Source of the DNA: Myxococcales bacterium UBA1238
Lineage (GTDB): Bacteria; Myxococcota_A; Bradymonadia; UBA7976; UBA1532
NCBI GenBank assembly: GCA_002309015.1
Contig: DBWM01000040.1
Location: 1 to 35,336 of the forward strand
DNA: 35,336 nucleotides
Direction: 5' to 3'
Position 1 is the first letter of the stretch. Each line of letters begins with the position of its first letter. A model generated the notes under the pieces. That model was not told the origin of the DNA. It made no database searches and saw only the letters and a program-made list of their open reading frames with translations. Of this stretch, positions 8,892 to 15,697 are shown piece after piece. The position numbers were made by a program, and so were the translations under genes.

Positions 8892-9538
8892 CGCAACACC
8901 TCATCTTTTTGTTCCGTAAACGAAGTCAGATAATGCGCGGCTTCAGCTTTGAGTTCGGCCTGCACCGCCTTGGAACTCTCGTCGAATACGCCCACAGTCA
9001 CAAAGCCGGCCCGCTTGGCGGTCTTTAAAGCGTGAAGTGCATCCTCGAAGACGAGCGAGGTCTGCGGGGTAGCTCCCAGGCGTTCCGCAAGCTTCACGTA
9101 CACATCCGGACGATCTTTGCCGTGTCCCGCCTCGGTGGTCGTGCAAATGCCGTCGAATAGATGCGTAATCTTCAGGCGTTGCAGGGCGGCTTCCACCAGA
9201 TGGCGATCTGTTACCGTAGCGATGCCGATCTTTACGCCGCGATTCCGCAGCGCTTCGATCACATCGGTGATGCCTGCCTTGGTTAAGACGTCGTTTTTGT
9301 AAAAGCCGGCGATGATCTGATCGATGCCTTTGCAGATTTGCTCGTCGGTCAGCGGGAGCTCATAGTGAACGCGCATGTATTCCGCAGCCTGGGGCAGGGT
9401 CATCGCAAACAACGTTTGGGCAAGATCGGGCTCTGGGGTAACCCCTACCGACTCAAGGTAGAGATTGCCCGTGTGCTCCCAATAGGGCATCGAGTCCAAA
9501 AGCGTGCCATCCAAATCGAAGAGGGCTGCATGGATCAT
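8876..9538 (-). CDS. HAD-superfamily phosphatase in the thiamine operon
   Basis: This 220-residue haloacid dehalogenase-like protein is of the beta-phosphoglucomutase/phosphatase subtype. Motif I is FDLDGTLLD near the N terminus, with the nucleophile Asp8 and acid/base Asp10. Motif II is IATVTD, motif III includes Lys in GKDRPD, and motif IV is VFEDA. A helical cap lies between motifs I and II. It overlaps thiE by 4 bp (ATGA) and thiD by 16 bp, so it is embedded in the thiamine salvage operon. HAD phosphatases that hydrolyse thiamine phosphate or clear damaged pathway intermediates are known in some bacteria and plants. By position this one could do either, but sequence alone cannot tell it from a general sugar-phosphate phosphatase. 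Confidence 0.88.
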   Translation of the reverse strand: MIHAALFDLDGTLLDSMPYWEHTGNLYLESVGVTPEPDLAQTLFAMTLPQAAEYMRVHYELPLTDEQICKGIDQIIAGFYKNDVLTKAGITDVIEALRNRGVKIGIATVTDRHLVEAALQRLKITHLFDGICTTTEAGHGKDRPDVYVKLAERLGATPQTSLVFEDALHALKTAKRAGFVTVGVFDESSKAVQAELKAEAAHYLTSFTEQKDEVLRWVEN

Positions 9539-10176
9539 GAAAGCAATTCCGTATGGACAGTTTCGACGAGGGCTTCCGTCGCCTTTTGAATGTTTTCCTG
9601 GGCAAAGATGGCGCTTACTACGGCAACACCGACGATGCCGCTGCCCTTGAGCTGGGCGATGTTGTGAACACCGATGCCACCGATGGCGATGACCGGGATC
9701 GAGACGGCCTTACAAATTTGTTGCAGCGTCTCGTAGGAGACCGCGTCCGCATCCTTCTTGGTATCGGTCGGGAATACGGCGCCAACGCCTAAATAATCCG
9801 CGCCCGCTTTCTCGGCGGCCACGGCCTGCTCCACGGTCTGTGCCGAGAGTCCAAGGAGCATGTTGGGACCAATCTTTTCCCTTACGAGCGATGCTTCCAT
9901 GTCGTGCTGACCCACGTGGACGCCATCGGCATGTACTTTGACCGCCACCTCGACGTTGTCGTTCAAAATGAACGGACGGTCGTAGCGATGGCAGAGGGTC
10001 ATGATCTCGTGCGCGAGCGTTTCGAGCTCATCGGCGGGCATGTCTTTTTCGCGCAGCTGAATACAGGTGGCACCGCCCTTCAATGCCGATTCAACATCTT
10101 CGTAAAGGATATGCGTCCCAAGCCAGCTGCTGTCGGTAACGGCGTATAGGGCAAGATAGGTGTTATCGCATTTCAT
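9535..10176 (-). CDS. thiE: thiamine phosphate synthase
   Basis: ThiE condenses HMP diphosphate with hydroxyethylthiazole phosphate to give thiamine phosphate. The 213-residue protein is a TIM barrel with the family landmarks in order: LYAVTD at the first strand, CIQLREKDM, FILNDNVEVAVKVHADGVHV (pyrimidine and metal site), GLSAQTVEQA, YLGVGAVFPTDTKKD and the phosphate-binding IAIGGIG. The start at 10176 lies inside the last codons of thiM (14-bp overlap), giving a protein of usual length. A longer frame runs 40 codons further upstream but only in antisense to nothing useful, across thiM in another frame. Role and family are firm. Confidence 0.95.
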   Translation of the reverse strand: MKCDNTYLALYAVTDSSWLGTHILYEDVESALKGGATCIQLREKDMPADELETLAHEIMTLCHRYDRPFILNDNVEVAVKVHADGVHVGQHDMEASLVREKIGPNMLLGLSAQTVEQAVAAEKAGADYLGVGAVFPTDTKKDADAVSYETLQQICKAVSIPVIAIGGIGVHNIAQLKGSGIVGVAVVSAIFAQENIQKATEALVETVHTELLS

Positions 10177-10987
10177 AGCGGGCGTTCTGTTCCAAAGCGT
10201 TGGGATCCATGTTGTAGATCGAGTCGATGAGATAGGCGCGGTATTGCATGTTGCCTTCAAAGGAACGCATGTAGTTTGCCGCCATTTCGCCCGCAAGGCC
10301 CATGGTAATCACAGCTGTGCAGACGGCTTCGAAGGGGGTTGAGGGGTTGGCTGCGACGAATGCGGCGGTCATCGCCGAGAGCATGCAGCCCGTACCCGAG
10401 ATGTCGCTCATCAGTTTATGACCGTTGAAGATGCACATCGCGCGCGTTTCATCGGCAACGATGTCGATCGCTCCGGTCATCGCGATGACAGCGCCGGTCT
10501 TCTGTGAAAAAGCCTTCATCCATTCGACGGCGTTGTCGAGGCCTTTGTAGGTGATCGTGTCAAAAACGCTCGCATCTACTCCGGAGCAGTAGCCCTGTCC
10601 CACGGCCATTCGCTTGATTTCGGACGCATTGCCCTTGATAGCGGCGAGCTTTATCTGGCTGATGATGTCGCTTGCGGTCTTGTTTCTTAAGTCAGAAGCG
10701 CCAACGCCCACGGGATCGAAGATGACCGGATGGTTCAACGCGTTGGATTGCTTGCCGGCCTTAAACATCGCTTCGATGGTTCGCTTGTTTAAGGTGCCCA
10801 TGTTGATGTTCAAAGCGTTGCAAATCGAGGTGATCTGCTCCGCTTCTTCGGGCTCGTCCGACATTAACGGCGATGCGCCGCAGGCGATCAGGATGTTTGC
10901 GCAGTCATTCACCGTAACGTAGTTGGTAATGTTGTGAACCAGCGGACGGCGCTTGCGGACTTGTGAAGCGATGGATGCGAATCCCAT
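10163..10987 (-). CDS. thiM: hydroxyethylthiazole kinase
   Basis: ThiM phosphorylates salvaged 5-(2-hydroxyethyl)-4-methylthiazole and is the first gene of the thiamine salvage operon. The 274-residue protein begins MGFASIASQVRKRRPLVHNI and continues with TNYVTVNDCANILIACGASP, as in typical ThiM. NHPVIFDPVGVGAS and the C-terminal SGTGCMLSAMTAAF (ATP and catalytic Cys region) follow. I placed the start at 10987, where AAAGGA lies seven bases upstream. The frame stays open 22 codons further without a ribosome site. Unlike thiC or thiG, this gene serves salvage rather than de novo synthesis. No TPP riboswitch could be recognised in the long AT-rich leader. Confidence 0.95.
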   Translation of the reverse strand: MGFASIASQVRKRRPLVHNITNYVTVNDCANILIACGASPLMSDEPEEAEQITSICNALNINMGTLNKRTIEAMFKAGKQSNALNHPVIFDPVGVGASDLRNKTASDIISQIKLAAIKGNASEIKRMAVGQGYCSGVDASVFDTITYKGLDNAVEWMKAFSQKTGAVIAMTGAIDIVADETRAMCIFNGHKLMSDISGTGCMLSAMTAAFVAANPSTPFEAVCTAVITMGLAGEMAANYMRSFEGNMQYRAYLIDSIYNMDPNALEQNARYEMR

Positions 10988-11426
10988 TGTGAATTCCTTT
11001 GTCAGGAGAGGATCTCTTCGAACAATGAACAGTGAATAAAATTTTGTTGCCAAAGCATCGGGTGGAGATGGTTTGATAACAAAATTTTAATGATCGATCG
11101 GTGAAACTTGCTCTCAGAGATTCAGTTTTTAAAGTTAAACCATTGTCGATGAATGTAAAACGAACAGAATTTTGTTTGAATGACGAAAGTTTTAAATCTT
11201 TAAGGTTAAAATCGAATCGCGCTGCGGTTGCTCTCTGATGGTCGAAGAACAAAAACTGAATCGATCAGGTTTAAAACCAATGCTGCGTAAACATCCGTCT
11301 GTTCCGAATAAAGATCGGGCGATGGCGGATCGATTCAGAGCTGTTTTGAAGGGGTTGAGGTTCAATGCTTGAAGTACGGCATGCTGTTGATGGAGAGGGG
11401 CAGGCTCATGCAGGCGAATTCCGGGG
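10988..11426 (-). promoter_or_regulatory. AT-rich leader of the thiamine operon
   Basis: This 439-bp gap upstream of thiM is visibly more AT-rich than its surroundings, especially 11030-11220. It carries repeated copies of AATTTTGTT. Two form a perfect inverted repeat (listed separately), and a third lies at 11165-11178 within ACAGAATTTTGT, itself a near-palindrome. I looked for the TPP riboswitch signatures (CTGAGA followed by ACCTGAT and a GCG-AGGGA end). I found a lone CTGAGA at about 11112 without the rest. No convincing sigma-70 or sigma-54 promoter and no protein gene were seen. Confidence 0.45.
11038..11088. repeat. perfect 11-bp inverted repeat in the thiM leader
   Basis: AAAATTTTGTT at 11038-11048 is matched by its exact complement AACAAAATTTT at 11078-11088, with a 29-base spacer. 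It sits 51 bases upstream of the thiM start. It could be an operator bound by a dimeric regulator or an RNA stem in the leader. No T-tract follows, so it is not a terminator. Confidence 0.6.
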
Positions 11427-12089
11427 TCAGTAATCGCCGTCGCCTAAGGAGCATTTGCTTGTATTGGGCCTCGGCAAACCTTCGCAGATCTCGTCGTCGG
11501 AACTGAAAATACCAAGCTCGTTGTCGACCGCCGACTGATGGGCATCGACCAGGCGATCGTAATAGAGGGTCAGATCCTTCCAGCGCTCATTGCTGTACCA
11601 GAAGAGGCAGGCGAGACCCTCTTTTAACAAAGTCTCCTGAATCAGCTGACCGTCGTAGACGATGTAAGCGAGCCAGCGGCCGTATTTCTCGTGACAGCCC
11701 GCGTAATCTTCAAAAACGAGCTCGACTTCCTTGTCGAGGATCAGATCCTTGACGCGCTTTAACGCGGCCTGGCCCAGGCATTCGTTTTTATCGTCAGGTC
11801 TGCCGTGCGGAATCTCGGGGGTATTGATGCCCATAAACCGGACAGGCTGGGCGATGGAGCAATAGCCGTCGGATCCACAGGGATCGCATACATGGGAACC
11901 GTAGCAGCAGTCCTCATCGCTGTCGCAGAGCACCTTGATTTGGATCGTGTCTCCATCGGTGACGTCGGTCACAACGCCGCCTTTAAACGAGCAGTCCCAA
12001 TGGCTCGATCCATCCTTATCGTCGTCAGAGCAACTCGTCAGTCCACAACAGGTCAGAAACAAAAAAGGAAGGATCCGTTTTAGTTGCAT
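11427..12089 (-). CDS. staphylococcal-nuclease-like thermonuclease lipoprotein
   Basis: The protein has 220 residues. The signal peptide MQLKRILPFLFLTCCGLTSC ends in a lipobox with Cys20, so it should be membrane-anchored on the periplasmic or outer face. The SNase core carries the known active-site set: DGDT (45-48), Arg84 in VRFMG, NTPE (89-92, Asn replacing the Asp of the S. aureus enzyme but Glu92 kept), and Arg138 in EKYGRWLAY. It should therefore cut DNA or RNA with calcium. A Cys-rich insertion (residues 55-77) precedes the Arg84 strand and suggests disulfides. The start at 12089 has AGGAG about nine bases upstream and overlaps the end of the lamin-tail gene by 10 bp, so the two are almost certainly one operon. 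Confidence 0.88.
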   Translation of the reverse strand: MQLKRILPFLFLTCCGLTSCSDDDKDGSSHWDCSFKGGVVTDVTDGDTIQIKVLCDSDEDCCYGSHVCDPCGSDGYCSIAQPVRFMGINTPEIPHGRPDDKNECLGQAALKRVKDLILDKEVELVFEDYAGCHEKYGRWLAYIVYDGQLIQETLLKEGLACLFWYSNERWKDLTLYYDRLVDAHQSAVDNELGIFSSDDEICEGLPRPNTSKCSLGDGDY

Positions 12090-15000
12090 CTTCCATTCTC
12101 CTTTAACAGCGTATGTTGTTCGTTGTGATCGGTTGTTGCTGAAACAGCGGGCGTTGCCTTTGAAGACAGGCACCAACGGTCTTCGTATGCTCTCGTTGTG
12201 GTGTTGTAACTGCGCTGGATGCTGATCCCTTCCTTGACCATCGTCGCATCATATTCGAAGCGATCAATCAGAATATCGCCGGCATAGAGCGAAATCGCGT
12301 TCTCACGGGTATCGGGTAAAGCGCTGTTCCAAAGAGCGCCCGTCTTTCGGACTGTGGTTTGCCCGGACATCCCATTGGCCCTGATCGCTTCGTCGATGCG
12401 ATCCCAGCTTTGAGCGATCACTGCATAGTGACCCTTTTCGAGCGCCACGCAGTAGTTGTTCACTATGGGGATCTTCTCGTTCACATTGATCTGAATCGAG
12501 AGCTCATTCATGTCGATATGCACGTCGTTAGGCGCGTAAAGCTCGATCCATTCGCGCTTCGGTTCGCTGGCGGAAGCGAAAGGCATCACTTCGTTGATCA
12601 GCAGATCGCCCTTATGCGGGCGGTTGATCAGGCGTTCCACTTCGAGATGCTGCTCATTGGTGCCGATACAGTTGTCGGGGCTGACGGGCGGATCGAAGGC
12701 TTCGCAGCGCTTGTTGGGCTTTGCGGGCGTTCCCAGAACAACAGGCGCGGATTCATAGATCGATGCGATCTCTTCACCCGTGGATAACTGCGATGGCGTC
12801 TCGCACCAGTTCTGATACTCATCCCTTTGCAGCGCGTTCACGCTCTGAACGATCTCATCTGTGAGCGATAACTCCAGCCGGTCGATCTCCTGCCCGCTGA
12901 TTTCGACCTTAATCGCCTGATAGATCGAGAGATCGAGCGCGTTATCGAACTCATAAACGGGGACAAGATCTTCTTCGCAGAGCATCCTCTCGTGATTCGG
13001 CTGAGCGATCACTGCATAGTATTGGTTGTCTTTGGCCCTTTGCAGCGGTTTGCAGGTCTTCCATGGGAATGCCTGACCCATAATCGAGCCACAGTTGAGA
13101 TAGCCTTCGCGGTTGGCAGCCAGCTCCACGTATGCGCGCGCCTGATCGAGCTCATCCTTTGGCGAATAAATTTCGTTCACCCAGAGTTCCCCGGGGGTGT
13201 AGGGCGACGCGATGCGTTTCCACAACTGCTGCTCCTCGTCGATGCAGAAACAGACGTGGCATTTTTCGTTCGGACCGCCGGCGGTGTGATAACTCAGTTT
13301 TGATTGCGGATCGCTCAGATCCTGTTGCGGCTGAACGCTCAGACACCAGTTTTCAAAATCGTTATTGAGCTGCGCATAATCCTGTTGTTGATCAGCGGTC
13401 TCCTTCGATGTCTCTGCGGACGCTTTGCTGCCGGTCGGGCTTTGGGCGGCAGTCTTGGGCAATACAATCTTTTCGGGATCGATTTGCCAGGAGATGTTGT
13501 CTACAGTGTTGCTCCATTCCACCTCATCGATGAGGATCTCTTTTTCATCATCGACGGCTGGCCAGCGCATGCCCAGGTAACCGTTGTTGGTCGCGATCGT
13601 AAAGCTGTTCGCATAGGTGAAGCCCGGCTCCACAAGGATGCCACCGTTCGCACCGGCGTCGGCGTTTGCTGCGATCACGCGGTAACTGTGCGCGGGAATG
13701 GTCACGCATGAGAGATCATTACGCCCGAATACAAAGGAAGGGGTCTCCAGGTTCTTGTTGCGATAAAGCCCCAGGCCGTTTAAGTCGATGGGGTGATCGG
13801 TCACATTGTAAATTTCAAACCACTGACCATCGAACAGCTGCCGCTCATTCGGACCTGTCAGCCGGGGATCATCTTTCGATGTTCCGGCATCGGTTTCGGG
13901 TTCATCGACGTCGGCATCCAGTTCCGGCTCATCGCCTTCCTGTTCCTCGCCATCCTTGCTGCGCGCTTTGGTGACATCCTGCTGTTCGTCAGCGGTTGCG
14001 GCTGCAGGGCGAAGGAATAACTCGGTAATGACCAGATCGCCCGGCTCCGGCTTTTGCGATAAGCGCTCGTTCCCATCCGAATCGATGCAGAGGGGCACGT
14101 TACAGTTGAGATTGGGCAGCGCGCGCGAGCTCTTGTCGCGGTCATCCGACGATTGGGCGAGGGACCAGTTCTTGAGCTCGTCGTTACCGCTGCAGGTTGC
14201 ATCGCGGTCGGGGCAGAGTTCAAAGGCATAACCGCGGGTTGGGGCACCCCTCTCGTCAGCACGGGGTGACAAATACGTGAAGCTGTCGATCTCCTGGTTG
14301 CTGTCGGGGTTGTAAAGCCTGAGCGTCACCGCACCACCGGGCGATGTTTGCGGCAAATCAAATCCGTCGAAGTGCCCCTGCACCTTGTGAGCGATGCTCG
14401 GTCCGAGCGTAATGCGCCCCGATGCCGGCACGATGAGCGCGCCATTGTTCGAAGCCGATCCACTTAAGATCGCGGTCGCTTCGGTTTCACCTTCGATTTG
14501 GAGATCGAGCGCGCAGCCCTGCAGATCGACGTCGGCGGTTCCCGGGTTATAGAGCTCGATAAACTGATCGAGCGCGCTGCCGCTCATGGGCGATGCGAGG
14601 ACCTCGCTGAAGAATACGCCGCATGCGCTCAGCTGGCAGGCGGAGGGTTTGGGGGAACATTCGCGATTGGGTTTGCCTTTGGTCGCGCGCCCTTCGAGTA
14701 CGCCGGGCGTTTGGGATGCGGCTTTGGTGGTCACTCCGGCATCGGCTTCGGATTCATCGAGCGGCGTCACGCACCAGCTGGAAACATCGTCGCTGCAGTT
14801 TTGACCGGGATCCTTCTGGAAGGAAACGCCCGCGATGGGCTGACCGAGCCCCGAGCCGTCGCTCGTGCCGTAACGGAGTTCAGCAACCGTCTTCCCCCTG
14901 CAGGTGATCGATAGCGTGACGGGCTTATCGGGCGCCGAAGGCAGATCGATCATCGGCCATTGGTAATCCACATTTTGCGCCGCTCTCGGCCCCATGGTGA

Positions 15001-15445
15001 AAGTGCTCTTCGGAGGGATGACCGCTTTCTCACCCATGAAAACCGTTGAGCCGCAGTAAGGCCTTTCGATGGGTGAAGCTTCCGCGTCCGTTGCCTCAGC
15101 GCTTGCGGACTCTTCATAGTCCAGATAGTCGCAGGGGCCCGCATCGACCACCGCTTCCAGATCTTCAGGATCGGGTACCCCCGCATCGAGCAGCGCCGGA
15201 TCCACATCTCCGTAGCGTATGGCGAAGAAGCATTGCGAAAGATCGGCCGGCGCGTTGTTGGGGTTATAGAGCTCCACATATTGATTCTTTGCGGTCTCGC
15301 TGAGCGGAAGCGCTTGGATTTCGGTGAAGACCACATCGCAAGGTTCCACCTGGACGCCAAAATCAACCTCGGGCTTCGGATCGTCTTCACAACCACAAAG
15401 GGCGAGCATGGGGATCAAAAGGCGCGCGTACGGGCGATGATGCAT
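12080..15445 (-). CDS. lipoprotein with five lamin-tail-like domains
   Basis: This 1121-residue protein starts at 15445, seven bases after GGAG, with a lipoprotein signal (MHHRPYARLLIPMLALCGC then EDD). Five units resemble the lamin tail domain (LTD). Each opens with a strand of the type VFTEI, FFSEV, VITEL, WVNEI or LINEV and continues to xxEL/EIYxP and a DLxxC/L strand. They begin near residues 36, 275, 466, 751 and 944. The third holds a long acidic insert (Asp/Glu-rich, about 485-530). Paired cysteines between units suggest disulfides. Bacterial LTDs are usually found on secreted or membrane-associated proteins, often with hydrolases. The gene overlaps the thermonuclease gene downstream, which suggests a scaffold or binding partner for it. 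LTD assignment is by pattern and is firmest for units 1, 2 and 5. Confidence 0.82.
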   Translation of the reverse strand: MHHRPYARLLIPMLALCGCEDDPKPEVDFGVQVEPCDVVFTEIQALPLSETAKNQYVELYNPNNAPADLSQCFFAIRYGDVDPALLDAGVPDPEDLEAVVDAGPCDYLDYEESASAEATDAEASPIERPYCGSTVFMGEKAVIPPKSTFTMGPRAAQNVDYQWPMIDLPSAPDKPVTLSITCRGKTVAELRYGTSDGSGLGQPIAGVSFQKDPGQNCSDDVSSWCVTPLDESEADAGVTTKAASQTPGVLEGRATKGKPNRECSPKPSACQLSACGVFFSEVLASPMSGSALDQFIELYNPGTADVDLQGCALDLQIEGETEATAILSGSASNNGALIVPASGRITLGPSIAHKVQGHFDGFDLPQTSPGGAVTLRLYNPDSNQEIDSFTYLSPRADERGAPTRGYAFELCPDRDATCSGNDELKNWSLAQSSDDRDKSSRALPNLNCNVPLCIDSDGNERLSQKPEPGDLVITELFLRPAAATADEQQDVTKARSKDGEEQEGDEPELDADVDEPETDAGTSKDDPRLTGPNERQLFDGQWFEIYNVTDHPIDLNGLGLYRNKNLETPSFVFGRNDLSCVTIPAHSYRVIAANADAGANGGILVEPGFTYANSFTIATNNGYLGMRWPAVDDEKEILIDEVEWSNTVDNISWQIDPEKIVLPKTAAQSPTGSKASAETSKETADQQQDYAQLNNDFENWCLSVQPQQDLSDPQSKLSYHTAGGPNEKCHVCFCIDEEQQLWKRIASPYTPGELWVNEIYSPKDELDQARAYVELAANREGYLNCGSIMGQAFPWKTCKPLQRAKDNQYYAVIAQPNHERMLCEEDLVPVYEFDNALDLSIYQAIKVEISGQEIDRLELSLTDEIVQSVNALQRDEYQNWCETPSQLSTGEEIASIYESAPVVLGTPAKPNKRCEAFDPPVSPDNCIGTNEQHLEVERLINRPHKGDLLINEVMPFASASEPKREWIELYAPNDVHIDMNELSIQINVNEKIPIVNNYCVALEKGHYAVIAQSWDRIDEAIRANGMSGQTTVRKTGALWNSALPDTRENAISLYAGDILIDRFEYDATMVKEGISIQRSYNTTTRAYEDRWCLSSKATPAVSATTDHNEQHTLLKENGRCN

Positions 15446-15588
15446 GAGGGCACTCCAACGAGCGAAAGTGAGTAGCGGCAGCGGTCTCGGAGAACTGCGG
15501 ATAAAACGCTGACGGGCGCAAAGGCTTTTTCGGCAAAAACGGCTAACAAACGGGCGCCTCCACAGCGTTCGAGAGACCTTCAAATGAG

Positions 15589-15604
15589 CGCAATTTTTAT
15601 GCCA
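15589..15604 (-). promoter_or_regulatory. sigma-54-type promoter for the LTD-nuclease operon
   Basis: On the minus strand the sequence reads TGGCATAAAAATTGCG. This keeps the invariant GG and GC exactly ten bases apart and also the preferred TGGCA and TTGC flanks of the -24/-12 promoter class. Transcription would begin near 15578, leaving a leader of about 130 bases before the lamin-tail gene at 15445. RpoN promoters need an enhancer-binding activator; none is encoded in the window. Confidence 0.55.
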
Positions 15605-15697
15605 TCGCGCCGGTTTCGCAAGTCTCAAACTCGCGGACCCAAACAGGTGAGGCGTGAAGGCGTTTTTTGAACGCGTGGGGGGCGGTGTTGCGGTGGA

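Noticed and set aside
11100..11280. Possible TPP riboswitch (CTGAGA near 11112, ACCTGATC near 11263 on the minus strand)
   Set aside because: The two motifs are in the wrong order and distance for the riboswitch and the conserved GCG-AGGGA end is absent.
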